From Rhodocyclaceae bacterium (lineage in GTDB: Bacteria; Pseudomonadota; Gammaproteobacteria; Burkholderiales; Rhodocyclaceae): a DNA stretch of 64,000 nt. The position numbers and the translations under genes were made by a program. The stretch lies in contig JAOADW010000046.1 of assembly GCA_026417115.1 (NCBI GenBank), positions 16,856 through 80,855 on the forward strand, given 5' to 3'. Below, piece after piece: positions 11,885 through 22,533 of this stretch; positions within the stretch are counted from its first letter, which is position 1; every line of letters starts with the position of its first letter. The notes beneath the pieces are model-generated. The model saw only the letters and a list, made by a program, of their open reading frames with translations, did no database searches and had not been told where the DNA came from.

Positions 11885-13402
11885 GTGTCCGACATGTCGT
11901 CCGCTACGCCTTTTTCGCTGTTGGCCGTGGTCCATTCCCAGGCCGCGGTCGTGCGCCTTCTGGACGAATGGAGCAAGACCTCCCTGCCTCTGCCGCACAT
12001 CGAAACCGCCGCCAACGTCTCCACGCTCCGCAGCCTGCTCCGCAAAGGCGGCTGGGATGCCGTCCTGCATTGGCATCTCGATGCTGGCTGCACGGCGCAA
12101 ACGACCCTCAAGCATTTGCGTGAGCGTCAGCCGGATACGCCTTTGATCCTGATCGCTCCATTGGAAGCTCAGGATGAGGCGTATCGTCTGCTGGCCGCAG
12201 GCGTGCGCGATGTGATCTTCGCCGATCATCTGCGCCAGCTGCCTTTCGTGATCGCCCGTGAAAAGCGCGAGGCCAGCCAGCAAGCGGAACATCGGGCCGC
12301 GCTGGCGATGCTGCACGAAAGCGAAGCGCGCTTTCGCGCTCTGGCGTCCAACTTGCCTGGGCTCGTCTTCAATCTGGAGCGCAAACCCGAAGGCAAGTTT
12401 CGCTTCCTTTATGTCAGCGAAGGAGCTTTGCGCCTCTTTGGCCTCAAGCAGCATGAGTTACGCAATGCTCCCCAACGTTTTTTCGCCATTTTCGCCGCCG
12501 AGGATCGCGCGCGTTTGCTCGACGCGCTGCAGCGCTCGGGCGAAGAAGGACAGGCATTGCTCTGGGAAGGGAAGCTCGCCACTGCCGAGCGTTGGATCGA
12601 AATCCGCGCCCAGCCTCATCGCTTTGACAATGGCGCCGTGCAATGGACCGGGATTGCGAGCGACATCTCCCTCAGCAAGGCGACCGAAGCGGAGCTCAGA
12701 GAATCCCGACGGCAGTTGGCCGATCTCTCCTTCCATATCGAAGCCGTGCGTGAAGAAGAAAGGGAGCGGATCGCCCGCGACATCCACGATGAGCTCGGCA
12801 GTCTGCTCGTGCGCACGAAGATCGAAGCCTCCCTCTTGGCCGGCAAGTTGCCTCCTGAGCTCGCCGAAAAAGCGCGCTCGATCGAAAAGTTGCTCGACCA
12901 AGCCATGGCCACCGCGAGCCGGGTTGCACGCCAGCTGCGTCCCGGCATTCTCAAGGAATTTGGCCTCGCCGCTGCGATCGAATGCCAAGCAGAGGATTTC
13001 GCCCATAGCACCGGCATCGCTTGTAAGGCGCAATGTGACGAGGGCATCGAACTCGAGCCGGACACAGCGCTCGCGCTCTTTCGCATCGTGCAAGAAGCCC
13101 TGACCAACGTCGCCAAGCATGCGCATGCCTCACTCGCGGTCGTGCGTCTGAGGCGGGAAAACGGTAACATCGTGCTCGAAATTCGCGACAATGGTCGCGG
13201 CATTCGTGAATCGGACATGGACAAGGCGCGCTCCTACGGGCTGCGCGGCATCCGAGAACGCATCGAGCGTCTCAAGGGCAGCTTCCAGATCATGGCCGGC
13301 GAGCAAGGAGGCACCCTCTTGTTGCTGCGTGTGCCGGCGCAAGCGGTCAGCGAGGCGCCTGTCCAGGAACAGGAAGAAACGGTGCAGCAGGATTTGTTTT
13401 AG
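11885..13402 (+). CDS. Sensor histidine kinase: degenerate receiver-like N-terminus, PAS, HisKA_3/HATPase
   Basis: REEERERIARDIHDELGSLLVRTKIE (HisKA_3 H-box), DNGRGI and GLRGIRERIERLKG ATPase motifs. Confidence 0.9.
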   Translation: MSDMSSATPFSLLAVVHSQAAVVRLLDEWSKTSLPLPHIETAANVSTLRSLLRKGGWDAVLHWHLDAGCTAQTTLKHLRERQPDTPLILIAPLEAQDEAYRLLAAGVRDVIFADHLRQLPFVIAREKREASQQAEHRAALAMLHESEARFRALASNLPGLVFNLERKPEGKFRFLYVSEGALRLFGLKQHELRNAPQRFFAIFAAEDRARLLDALQRSGEEGQALLWEGKLATAERWIEIRAQPHRFDNGAVQWTGIASDISLSKATEAELRESRRQLADLSFHIEAVREEERERIARDIHDELGSLLVRTKIEASLLAGKLPPELAEKARSIEKLLDQAMATASRVARQLRPGILKEFGLAAAIECQAEDFAHSTGIACKAQCDEGIELEPDTALALFRIVQEALTNVAKHAHASLAVVRLRRENGNIVLEIRDNGRGIRESDMDKARSYGLRGIRERIERLKGSFQIMAGEQGGTLLLLRVPAQAVSEAPVQEQEETVQQDLF

Positions 13403-13404
13403 CC

Positions 13405-14046
13405 ATGGGGGAGAAGATCCGCGTTTTGATCGCCGACGATCACGCGATCGTGCGGCAGGGCTTCCGGCAAATCTTTTCGGAAACCGAAGATCTCGTCGTC
13501 GCGGGAGAAGCCGACGATGGCGCCGAAGCCCTTCAGCTCGCCAGACAAATCGAATGGGATGTCTTCTTGCTCGATGTGACGATGCCCAACCGCAACGGCA
13601 TCGACACCTTGAAGCAGCTGAAAAAGGAATTTCCGCGGCTGCCGGTGCTGATCCTCTCCATGCACCCCGAAGAGCAATACGCGGTACGCGCGATCAAGGC
13701 GGGGGCTTCCGGCTACCTGACTAAGCAGAGCGCGCCCGAACAACTGGTCACCGCCATTCGCCAGGTCGCACGCGGCAAGAAATATGTGAGCCCTGCGGTG
13801 GCTGAACAGCTCGCGAACGCCATTTCTACCGACACCGAGAAATTGCCGCATGAGTTGCTGACCGATCGCGAATTCCAGGTGTTTCGCATGATCGCAGCCG
13901 GCAAGCCGCTCACCCAGATCGCCGAGGAGCTCAACCTCGCGGTTGCGACGATCAGCACCTTCCGGACACGCATCCTCGAGAAAACGGGGCTCAAGAGCAA
14001 TGCCGAAATCATCCGCTATGGCATCGAGCACGGGCTGGTAGAATGA
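13405..14046 (+). CDS. NarL/FixJ (LuxR-type) response regulator
   Basis: IRVLIADDHAIVRQGF, DVFLLDVTMPNRNGID, C-terminal LTDREFQVFRMIAAGKPLTQIAEELNLAVATIS HTH. Confidence 0.95.
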   Translation: MGEKIRVLIADDHAIVRQGFRQIFSETEDLVVAGEADDGAEALQLARQIEWDVFLLDVTMPNRNGIDTLKQLKKEFPRLPVLILSMHPEEQYAVRAIKAGASGYLTKQSAPEQLVTAIRQVARGKKYVSPAVAEQLANAISTDTEKLPHELLTDREFQVFRMIAAGKPLTQIAEELNLAVATISTFRTRILEKTGLKSNAEIIRYGIEHGLVE

Positions 14047-15779
14047 GCGAAAAATCCTTGTCTCCTTCGGAGATCGCACGCGAGGCGCTCAGGCAATTGG
14101 CTTTGCGTCGCATTCCGCCGACGCCCAACAATTTCCGCGCGCTCTACCACGAGATCGCCGGCTCCCCCGTCAGCGAAGCTTTCCCTGAAAAATCGCTGAA
14201 ATCCCTGCTCGCGGCATTACCCCGCAAAACGCCCGAACAATTGCGCTTTGCCCGGCAGCTGGAAAAAGCGATTCAAGACAACAGCTGGTCGTTGCTCCAG
14301 ACTGCCCTGACCGAGCTCATCGAGCATGCCGCGGCGCCCGAACCGTCTTGGGGAGGGCTGATGCGGGAATTGCTGACGCGCCTGGAAACCCCCCAGGCAG
14401 AACTGCCCGTGGCGCGCAAACGCGAGGCGCTCGACTTCGTGCTCGCCAGCGCCGGTTCCAATGAGGCGTTGTATGCGCGTTTGCAGAGCCTGATCAAAAG
14501 TTGGGCGCAAACGGCGGACCATGAAGAGAGCCTTGATGGCCACCGAGAATCCTCTCTTTCACCCTCTGCCGCGCCTTCCCAGCCCATCGATGAATGGCTC
14601 GAGCTCGCAGCCCAATTGCTCGACGCCATCGCCGACATGCTTGTCGATGATCAAGCGCGTTTGGCTCAGGAAGCGCGCGCGCTCGCCGAGAAGGCCCGCA
14701 AGGCAGACGCAAATCAGAGCAGCCAGTCGTTTCTCGACGATCTCAAGCGATTCGCCTATCGACTGCATTTCGGCGCCGAAGATCACCATGAATTGCGCGC
14801 CGGCATTGCACACCTTTTGCGCCTTGTCGTCGAAAACATCCAGGAGCTTACGCTCGACGACCAGTGGCTACATGGCCAAATCGCCGCCGTCATGGATTTG
14901 CTCAATCAGCCTCTGGATCTTCGCCGCATCGACGATATCGAGCGGCGCCTCAAGGATGTCATCGTCAAACAGAGCACGCTGAAGAAAAATCTGCTCGATG
15001 CGCAGCAGCGCATCAAGACGATGCTAGCCACCTTCATCGATCGTCTTGCCGATTTCACCGCCTCGACGGGCGAATACCATGACAAATTGGAACGCTGCGC
15101 CGAACGCATTGGCGCGGCGAAAGACATCGCGGAGATCACGAGCGTGCTCGATGAAGCGATGCGCGAAACCCGCGCCATGCAGCATACGGTGCAGCGCTCA
15201 CAGGCGGAGCTCGCGGAAATGCGCGAAAAAGTCGCGCAGGCGGAAAAAGAAATTGCGCGCTTGCGCGCAGAGCTTGCGCAAGCGAGCGAACTCGTCCGCC
15301 ATGATCCGCTCACGGGTGTTCTGAATCGCAAAGGCCTCGCTGAAGCCGTGGAAACGGAGATGGCGCGCATGCGGCGCCATGGCCTTCCCCTCTGCCTTGC
15401 GCTGCTCGACGTCGACAATTTCAAGAAACTCAACGATAGCCTCGGCCATGCCGCAGGAGATGCTGCGCTCGTTCATCTCGCACAAGTTGCCAGCAAGGCC
15501 ATTCGTCCGGAAGACCGCCTCGCGCGTTACGGCGGCGAAGAATTCGTCGTCGTGCTCCCGAATACACGACTCGAAGATGCGGTCAAGGTCATGACGCGCG
15601 TACAGCGCGAATTGACCAAGCATTTCTTTTTACATGAAAACCAAAAGATTCTCATCACATTCAGCTGCGGCGTCGCCGAGCTCGGCGCAGACGAATCCTT
15701 CGAAGCTGCGCTTGCGCGCGCCGATGGCGCCATGTATTTGGCCAAGCGCGCGGGCAAGAACCGCGTCATGGCCGCGTAG
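14043..15779 (+). CDS. GGDEF-domain diguanylate cyclase
   Basis: DPLTGVLNRKGL..., RYGGEEFVVVLP (active GGEEF), preceded by coiled coil; 4-bp overlap with the response regulator. Confidence 0.95.
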   Translation: MSEKSLSPSEIAREALRQLALRRIPPTPNNFRALYHEIAGSPVSEAFPEKSLKSLLAALPRKTPEQLRFARQLEKAIQDNSWSLLQTALTELIEHAAAPEPSWGGLMRELLTRLETPQAELPVARKREALDFVLASAGSNEALYARLQSLIKSWAQTADHEESLDGHRESSLSPSAAPSQPIDEWLELAAQLLDAIADMLVDDQARLAQEARALAEKARKADANQSSQSFLDDLKRFAYRLHFGAEDHHELRAGIAHLLRLVVENIQELTLDDQWLHGQIAAVMDLLNQPLDLRRIDDIERRLKDVIVKQSTLKKNLLDAQQRIKTMLATFIDRLADFTASTGEYHDKLERCAERIGAAKDIAEITSVLDEAMRETRAMQHTVQRSQAELAEMREKVAQAEKEIARLRAELAQASELVRHDPLTGVLNRKGLAEAVETEMARMRRHGLPLCLALLDVDNFKKLNDSLGHAAGDAALVHLAQVASKAIRPEDRLARYGGEEFVVVLPNTRLEDAVKVMTRVQRELTKHFFLHENQKILITFSCGVAELGADESFEAALARADGAMYLAKRAGKNRVMAA

Positions 15780-15794
15780 TCAGGGAGATGTCCG

Positions 15795-16862
15795 TTGCAC
15801 ACCATATTCATCACTGGCGGCGCGGGATTCATTGGCTCTGCGCTTGTGCGCCTGTTGGTGCAAGAAACCGACTGGCGCATCGTCAACATCGACAAGCTCA
15901 CCTATGCCGGCAATCTCGAGTCGCTTGCAGAAGCCCGCACGCATCCTCGGCACTGTTTCGCGCGCGTCGATATTTGCGACCGGCCAGCGCTCGAGCGTCT
16001 CTTCACCGAATTCCGTCCCTCTGGCGTCATCCATCTCGCCGCCGAAACCCATGTCGACCGTTCGATCCTAGGCCCTGCTGAATTCATCAAAACCAACATC
16101 GAAGGCACTTACGTGCTCCTCGAGGCCGCCTTGGACTATTGGCGCACCCTCGACGATTCCGCGCGGCGCGACTTTCGCTTCCACCACGTCTCCACCGATG
16201 AAGTCTTTGGCAGCCTGGGACCGCAGGGTTTCTTCACGGAAACGACCGCCTACGATCCACGTTCGCCTTATTCGGCCTCGAAGGCCGCCTCCGACCACCT
16301 CGTCCGGGCCTGGCACCATACCTATGGGCTGCCGATCTTGATCACCAACTGCTCGAATAACTATGGGCCCTATCAGTTTCCGGAAAAGCTGATCCCTCTG
16401 ATGATCCTCAACGCCCTTGCCGACAAACCTTTGCCAATCTATGGACGCGGAGACAACGTGCGCGACTGGCTCTACGTCGAAGACCATGCGCGCGCCTTGA
16501 AACTCGTCTTCGAACGAGGCCAGCCGGGCGCAACCTATTGCATCGGCGGCCACAACGAAAAGACCAATCTCGAAGTCGTCGACGCCATCTGCGCCCTCCT
16601 CGACCGCCTGCGGCCGCGCGCGGATGGCCGTTCTCATGCGCATCTCAAGACCTTCGTCGCGGACCGTCCCGGGCATGACAAACGCTATGCGATCGACGCC
16701 AGCAAGATTCGGCGCGAACTCGGCTGGCAACCATTGGAAACGTTCGCAACCGGCCTCGAAAAGACCGTGCGTTGGTATCTCGACAACGCCCAATGGGTTG
16801 AGCATGTGCAAACCGGAGAATACCGACAATGGATAGAAAAGAACTATGGGTCGCGATCATGA
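15795..16862 (+). CDS. rfbB: dTDP-glucose 4,6-dehydratase
   Basis: [48 protein letters not shown]. Confidence 0.97.
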   Translation: MHTIFITGGAGFIGSALVRLLVQETDWRIVNIDKLTYAGNLESLAEARTHPRHCFARVDICDRPALERLFTEFRPSGVIHLAAETHVDRSILGPAEFIKTNIEGTYVLLEAALDYWRTLDDSARRDFRFHHVSTDEVFGSLGPQGFFTETTAYDPRSPYSASKAASDHLVRAWHHTYGLPILITNCSNNYGPYQFPEKLIPLMILNALADKPLPIYGRGDNVRDWLYVEDHARALKLVFERGQPGATYCIGGHNEKTNLEVVDAICALLDRLRPRADGRSHAHLKTFVADRPGHDKRYAIDASKIRRELGWQPLETFATGLEKTVRWYLDNAQWVEHVQTGEYRQWIEKNYGSRS

Positions 16863-17740
16863 AACGCAAGGGCATCATCCTCGCCGGCGGCGCCGGCACG
16901 CGCCTGCACCCGGCTACCTTGGCCGTCTCCAAGCAGCTGCTGCCGATCTACGACAAGCCGATGATCTATTACCCGCTCTCGACGCTGATGCTGGCGGGCA
17001 TGCGCGACATCCTCATCATTTCGACCCCGGAAGACACGCCGCGTTTCGCCAAGCTCTTGGGCGACGGCCAGCAATGGGGCATTGCGCTTTCCTATGCGGT
17101 GCAGAAAGCGCCGGAAGGCATCGCACAGGCGTTTTTGATCGGCCGCGAATTCCTTGCCGGCGCCCCTTCCGCCTTGATTCTCGGCGACAACGTCTTCTAC
17201 GGCCACGACCTCGCCCACCTGCTGCGCCGCGCCGCCGCCCAAACGCGCGGCGCCACCGTCTTCGCCTACCCGGTCCATGACCCCGAACGCTATGGCGTCG
17301 TCGAGTTCGACGCCAACCGGCGCGCAGTGAGCATCGAGGAAAAGCCCTCGCGCCCACGCTCGCGCTATGCAGTCACCGGCCTCTATTTCTATGACGAGCA
17401 GGTCGTCGAGATCGCCGCCTCTCTTACGCCATCGAGGCGCGGAGAACTCGAGATCACGGACGTCAACCGCCGCTATCTGGAGAAGGGGCAGCTCGAAGTC
17501 GAGATCATGGGACGAGGCATGGCGTGGCTGGATACCGGCACCCATGATTCCCTCCTCGAAGCAGGGCAATTCATCGCCACCTTGGAAAAGCGGCAAGGAC
17601 TCAAAGTCGCCTGTCCCGAGGAAATCGCTTGGCGGCAGGGCTGGATCGACGACGCCGCGCTCGAAAGCCTCGCTACGCCGCTGGCCAAGAACGGCTACGG
17701 CGCCTATCTCTTGAGCCTCTTGCGCGAGCGGGTGTTTTGA
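16859..17740 (+). CDS. rfbA: Glucose-1-phosphate thymidylyltransferase
   Basis: [38 protein letters not shown]. Confidence 0.98.
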   Translation: MKRKGIILAGGAGTRLHPATLAVSKQLLPIYDKPMIYYPLSTLMLAGMRDILIISTPEDTPRFAKLLGDGQQWGIALSYAVQKAPEGIAQAFLIGREFLAGAPSALILGDNVFYGHDLAHLLRRAAAQTRGATVFAYPVHDPERYGVVEFDANRRAVSIEEKPSRPRSRYAVTGLYFYDEQVVEIAASLTPSRRGELEITDVNRRYLEKGQLEVEIMGRGMAWLDTGTHDSLLEAGQFIATLEKRQGLKVACPEEIAWRQGWIDDAALESLATPLAKNGYGAYLLSLLRERVF

Positions 17741-18288
17741 TGAGAGTCATCGAGACCCCCTTGCGCGACGTCCTGATTCTCGAGCCGCAGGTCTATGGCG
17801 ATGCGCGGGGTTTCTTTTTCGAAAGCTGGAATCGAAAAACCTTTCGGAACCTGGGTCTCGACGTCGATTTCGTCCAGGACAACCACTCGCGCTCGCAGCG
17901 CGGCGTCTTGCGCGGCCTGCACTATCAAATCCAACAGCCTCAAGGCAAGCTCGTGCGCGTCGCAAGTGGGGAAGTTTTCGACGTCGCCGTCGATCTACGC
18001 CGTTCCTCTCCGAGCTTCGGCCAATGGACGGGCGTTCTGCTGTCGGCCGAGAATCATCGCATGCTTTGGATTCCGCCGGGTTTCGCCCATGGCTTCCTCG
18101 TGCTCTCCGAATATGCCGATTTCCTCTATAAGGCGAGCGATTACTATGCGTCCGAGCATGAGCGAGCAATCCGCTGGAACGACCCCGATCTCGCCATCGC
18201 TTGGCCGCTTGCGGGCGCCAGCGCCCCGATCCTCTCGAACAAAGACGCCACTGCCCCTTTTTTTCGCGACGCAGAGACCTTTCCATGA
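17740..18288 (+). CDS. rfbC: dTDP-4-dehydrorhamnose 3,5-epimerase
   Basis: VQDNHSRSQRGVLRGLHYQIQQPQGKLVRV; ATGA overlap with rfbA. Confidence 0.97.
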   Translation: MRVIETPLRDVLILEPQVYGDARGFFFESWNRKTFRNLGLDVDFVQDNHSRSQRGVLRGLHYQIQQPQGKLVRVASGEVFDVAVDLRRSSPSFGQWTGVLLSAENHRMLWIPPGFAHGFLVLSEYADFLYKASDYYASEHERAIRWNDPDLAIAWPLAGASAPILSNKDATAPFFRDAETFP

Positions 18289-19178
18289 AGATCCTTCTCA
18301 CGGGCGCGAATGGTCAAGTCGGTTGGGAGCTCGTGCGCACACTTGCTTGCCTAGGCGAAGTAGTCGCATTCGACCGGCAAGGGCTCGATCTCGCGCAGCC
18401 AGACGGCATTCGCAACACATTGCGCACAATCCGCCCGCAGGTGATCGTCAATGCCGCCGCCTATACCGCTGTCGATGCCGCAGAACGCGAAAAATCCCTG
18501 GCCTTCGCCATCAATGGCGATGCCCCTGGCATCCTAGCGGAAGAGGCCCGCAGACTCGACGCCCTGCTCATCCACTATTCGACCGACTATGTCTTCGACG
18601 GCAAGAAAAGCGCTCCTTACCGCGAAGAGGACCCCACCCACCCTTTGTCGGTCTATGGACAAAGCAAACAGGCGGGAGAAGCCGCGATCGCCGCATCGGG
18701 CTGCCGCCATTTGATTTTCCGCGTCTCATGGGTCTATGGACGCCGTGGCCGCAACTTTTTTCTCACCATACTGCGGCTTGCGCGTGAAAAAGAAGAGCTC
18801 AAGGTGGTCGCGGATCAAATCGGCGCTCCCACCTGGTCTCGCATGATCGCTGAAGCCACAGCGCTCGCGCTCGCGCGCTACCACGGGCAAACCGGCCTCT
18901 ATCACCTGTGCGCAAGCGGCGAAACGAGCTGGCACGGTTTCGCAGCCCGTATCATAGAGCGCGCGCACGCCCAGGGACTGCTGGGAAAGCTTCTCCCCGT
19001 GCGCCCCATCACGAGCGCGGAATACCCCGCCGCCGCGCCGCGCCCTGCTAATTCGCGCCTCGATTGCACGCACCTGCGGCAAGATTTCGCTTTGACCTTG
19101 CCCGACTGGGAAACCCAGCTTGCGCTGTGCCTCGAGGAAATGCAGCAAAGCCTTATCGAGGCAACGCAGAAAGTTTAG
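18285..19178 (+). CDS. rfbD: dTDP-4-dehydrorhamnose reductase
   Basis: MKILLTGANGQVGWEL, STDYVFDGKKSAPYREED, YGQSKQAGE; ATGA overlap with rfbC. Confidence 0.97.
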   Translation: MKILLTGANGQVGWELVRTLACLGEVVAFDRQGLDLAQPDGIRNTLRTIRPQVIVNAAAYTAVDAAEREKSLAFAINGDAPGILAEEARRLDALLIHYSTDYVFDGKKSAPYREEDPTHPLSVYGQSKQAGEAAIAASGCRHLIFRVSWVYGRRGRNFFLTILRLAREKEELKVVADQIGAPTWSRMIAEATALALARYHGQTGLYHLCASGETSWHGFAARIIERAHAQGLLGKLLPVRPITSAEYPAAAPRPANSRLDCTHLRQDFALTLPDWETQLALCLEEMQQSLIEATQKV

Positions 19179-19231
19179 CCACAGAAAGGCTTTGCCTCTC
19201 CGGGGGTAAACCAGCAGCCACCTTTGAAGGG

Positions 19232-19357
19232 TGCAGCGAAAAATCTGTTACAGATCTGCTGCGGGCGCTGTGCGTCGAAACCCACGAGACCTGGCTGGAG
19301 GACAACCGTTACCTGAACATGATGCTCCTTCCGGAGCAAAAGAAGGGGAGGTGCTGA
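19232..19357 (+). pseudogene. Possible transposase C-terminal remnant (IS256-like)
   Basis: Peptide EKSVTDLLRALCVETHETWLEDNRYLNMMLLPEQKKGRC resembles IS256-type transposase tails; no upstream catalytic region. Confidence 0.35.
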
Positions 19358-19580
19358 GACGGGCCGCCGGATGCGGCCGCGCGCTGTCGGCGCCGCCTCG
19401 GGCTGCGCCCTGCGCGCCACCGACAGCGCAAACAGAATCAACCCATTACCCGATCACCCATTTGCACAACTTGACACACAACGCTTCCAAACCATCCTCC
19501 GCTTTCGAGAACCTCAAGCGGACCGCCCCCTTGCGGGAGGTAAACTTCAGGGCTCCGCATCGATAGCCACCTGCGGTTGT

Positions 19581-19608
19581 TTGACGCGCCGCGAAAATAT
19601 CTTATAAT
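19581..19608 (+). promoter_or_regulatory. Sigma-70 promoter for tRNA-fMet
   Basis: TTGACG - 16 bp - TATAAT, 12 bp upstream of the mature tRNA 5' end. Confidence 0.75.
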
Positions 19609-19619
19609 GGAAGTCTTGA

Positions 19620-19696
19620 CGCGGGGTGGAGCAGTCTGGCAGCTCGTCGGGCTCATAACCCGAAGGTCGAAGGTTCAAATCCTTCCCCCGCAACCA
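19620..19696 (+). tRNA. Initiator tRNA-fMet (CAU)
   Basis: CGCGGGGTGGAGCAGTCTGGCAGCTCGTCGGGCTCATAACCCGAAGGTCGAAGGTTCAAATCCTTCCCCCGCAACCA; C1:A72 mismatch and three GC pairs in the anticodon stem. Confidence 0.97.
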
Positions 19697-19703
19697 TTGT
19701 CGA

Positions 19704-19730
19704 AAGCCGCCCCTTACTGGCGGCTTTTTT
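19704..19730 (+). terminator. Intrinsic terminator after tRNA-fMet
   Basis: AAGCCGCC-CCTTACT-GGCGGCTTTTTT. Confidence 0.8.
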
Positions 19731-19754
19731 CTTTGCGCCTAAAGCTTAGCGCAG

Positions 19755-20228
19755 TCATTGACCGCGAGGCGCCTTTTCCAAGCCCTGGATACGGTCTCCG
19801 GCGGCCAGACTTCGGCGGGCAAACCAGCCAAGATTCATCTCGAGCGCAAAACGCACCGGCGATCTAGCGCAATGATTGGCTTCCGAAAACGGCTGCATGT
19901 CCGCGATATTGACGATCGTTCCATCGTCCTCGAGGAAGGCCACGGACAAGGGGATAGCGGTGTTTTTCATCCACATGCAATGGCGCGCCTTTTCCGGAAA
20001 GACGAAGAGCATCCCGCGCTGCGGCGGCAACTGTTGGCGGAACATCAGGCCATTGACGCGGCTTGCCATCGTCGCCGCAACTTCTGCTTCGATGCGATGA
20101 ATGCCTGCGGCAAGCTCGAGGGTCGGCAGCGCCGTCCCTTGCGCTCGGGCGACGAGCGAAACGGCGTAAAGGACGAAGAGCATCGCTCTTCGAGGGCGAA
20201 TGAGTTTGCGTATCACCTGCTTCATCAT
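19755..20228 (-). CDS. DUF192 family protein (secreted/membrane anchored)
   Basis: RVNGLMFRQQLPPQRGMLFVFPEKARHCMWMKNTAIPLSVAFLEDDGTIVNI. Confidence 0.88.
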   Translation of the reverse strand: MMKQVIRKLIRPRRAMLFVLYAVSLVARAQGTALPTLELAAGIHRIEAEVAATMASRVNGLMFRQQLPPQRGMLFVFPEKARHCMWMKNTAIPLSVAFLEDDGTIVNIADMQPFSEANHCARSPVRFALEMNLGWFARRSLAAGDRIQGLEKAPRGQ

Positions 20229-20724
20229 CTGAAAAGCTCCACACACGTCGGCTCGGTCAGCCGCACTCGCCAAGCGTTTGCGTAACCCCTCCAAGCGAGG
20301 AGGGGCAATGGCCAGGCGTATCAGGGGTCGTCGCGGCTAGCCGATTCTCCTTGACGGATTTCGAAGCGACCAGTTCTTGCCCGCATGGATTTCGGCTTCC
20401 GGCCACCCCGCGGTATTTTCGTGCGAAAACGAATCGGCGCGCGCAGCCTGCAAAGTTTGTGCTTGGTCAAAAGAAAAAAATTGCCGGATCGATGCCATCA
20501 TCATGCCGCGCTCTGACAGACTCGCCTGGGTTTTTCTCCACCTGCGTCCATAGCGCCTTGGCATGCCGAGGGCGCAGGCGGCGATTCTCGCTGCCAGACA
20601 TCGACGGCTTTCGGCTACGGCAGGCCTCATTTGTCGGGCGCATGCATGCTGCATGCAGCTCCTGATGCGCGCCGAGGAACTCGACACGCAGAGACTTGTA
20701 GCTCCCAGGGCCTGTCTCAAGGAG

Positions 20725-22533
20725 TCAGCCCGAAACGCCAGAGCCATACCGCCTGCAGAACCGTATTTCTTCGGGATAGGGAAAGAAGTCGCGCATCATG
20801 CCGCGCCGGATGTCCTCTTGGGCCTGTTGCCAGAATGCGACGTCGAGCAAGTCGGCATGATGCTTCATGAAGTAGTGGCGGATCTTTGGCGAGGCAAGCA
20901 AAAAGGTGGCGAACTCCTCGGGGAAAACATCGTTTTTCCCCACCGAGTACCAGGGTTCTCCCGCAAGCTCGGCATCGGGATATGGCGGCGGCGGAATGCG
21001 CCGGAAATTGCAGTCGGTCATGAACTCGATTTCGTCATAATCATAGAAGACGACACGGCCATAGCGGGTGACGCCGAAATTCTTCCAGAGCATGTCGCCA
21101 GGAAAGATATTGGCGCTCGCCAGTTCGCGAATCGCATTCCCATATTCGATGACGGCTTGTTCGACGAGATCGTCGCGCCCTTTCTTTTCCATGCGCTCCA
21201 GATAGAGATTGAGCGGCTCCATGCGCCGCTCGATGTAGAGATGTTGGATGACGAGATCGCGGCCATCTTCTTCGAGTTGCGAGGGAATCTCGCGTCGCAA
21301 TTCGGCCACAAGCTCCGGCGCAAAGCGATCCTTTGGCAGCGCAACCTGGGAAAACTCCAGCGTATCCGCGAGTCTGCCCACGCGATCGATCTGCTTGACG
21401 AGTTGATACTTGCGCCTCACCGTCGCATGATCGACCTCTTTCGAAGCGCCGAAACGATCCTTGATGACCTTGAAGACATAGGGATAGGACGGCAAAGTAA
21501 ACACTAGCATCACGAGCCCTTTGATGCCCGGCGCAAGCACGAAGCGATCGGCCGAATGGTGCAGATGTGAGATCAAGCCGCGATAAAACGAGGTTTTTCC
21601 TTGCTTGCCAAGTCCCAAGATCGTATAGAGCTCGGCGCGCGGCTTGTGCGGCATCAACGAGCGCAAGAATTGCACATAGTTGGCCGGCACCGGCATGTCG
21701 ACCATGAAGTATGCCCGCGAGAGCGAGAACAAGAGACTGATCCAGCCAGGATCCAGCAACAGGCAATCGAGCGTCAGTTTTCCCTCTCGGTCATGCAGGA
21801 CGGGCACGACGAAAGGAAATTCTTGTGCGCCATTGACGACCTTACCGACGACATAGGCCGCCTTGTTGCGATAGAACGCGGAATTGAGCACCTGGATCTG
21901 AAGGTTTTCCTCCGCTTCGGGAAGGTCCTCGAAATGCTCGGCGATGGCGCGCAACACGAAGCCAATGTCGCGCTCGAGATCCGCGAAGGGACGCCGCCAG
22001 CCGAAATCGAGAAAAAGCCGTTTCAGCACCTCGCGCACCTCGCCGCTTTGGGGGTAGTAGCAGCGGTAGGCAGGGGGATCGGATTCGATGTATTCAGTGG
22101 AAATCGCCGGTCGCACGAAGATGAAATCGTTATGGAAATAGGTGCGATGCAAAATGCGGCAAAAGACCGAGTTGAAAAAGGTTTCGGCCAGCTCGGGCTG
22201 CTTATGATCCGTCAATAGCCCAATGTAATAGAGCTTCGCTTGCTGCCAGACGGCGTCGTCGATGGTTTCTGCGGCGAAGTCGCGATGCAAACGGGTCACC
22301 GTCTCGGCAACGCGCTCGTCGTAGAATTGGATGCGCTCGCGCACCGCCTGCTGGAGGGCAACCCAGTCGCCACGCTCGAAAAATACCTTGGCTTGCGCCG
22401 AGGCGGCGCGAAACAGTCGGTAGTGCTTGTCAAAGCCCTCCAATAAGGTCGTCGCGATGCGATAAGCTTGTCGCAAAGCATCTTTTCCGATGCCATCGAT
22501 GAGCCGCACCGACATGTCCATTTGGTTCCTCAC
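20725..22533 (-). CDS. aceK: Isocitrate dehydrogenase kinase/phosphatase
   Basis: VLAPGIKGLVMLVFTLPSYPYVFKVIKDRFGASKEVDHATVRRKYQLVKQ, MLWKNFGVTRYGRVVFYDYDEI. Confidence 0.97.
   Translation of the reverse strand: MRNQMDMSVRLIDGIGKDALRQAYRIATTLLEGFDKHYRLFRAASAQAKVFFERGDWVALQQAVRERIQFYDERVAETVTRLHRDFAAETIDDAVWQQAKLYYIGLLTDHKQPELAETFFNSVFCRILHRTYFHNDFIFVRPAISTEYIESDPPAYRCYYPQSGEVREVLKRLFLDFGWRRPFADLERDIGFVLRAIAEHFEDLPEAEENLQIQVLNSAFYRNKAAYVVGKVVNGAQEFPFVVPVLHDREGKLTLDCLLLDPGWISLLFSLSRAYFMVDMPVPANYVQFLRSLMPHKPRAELYTILGLGKQGKTSFYRGLISHLHHSADRFVLAPGIKGLVMLVFTLPSYPYVFKVIKDRFGASKEVDHATVRRKYQLVKQIDRVGRLADTLEFSQVALPKDRFAPELVAELRREIPSQLEEDGRDLVIQHLYIERRMEPLNLYLERMEKKGRDDLVEQAVIEYGNAIRELASANIFPGDMLWKNFGVTRYGRVVFYDYDEIEFMTDCNFRRIPPPPYPDAELAGEPWYSVGKNDVFPEEFATFLLASPKIRHYFMKHHADLLDVAFWQQAQEDIRRGMMRDFFPYPEEIRFCRRYGSGVSG

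Noticed and set aside
20295-20724. Gap between the DUF192 gene and aceK as a hidden gene or sRNA
   Set aside because: Small hairpins (e.g. TTTTCGTGCGAAAA) but no coherent promoter-terminator pair and no convincing ORF.
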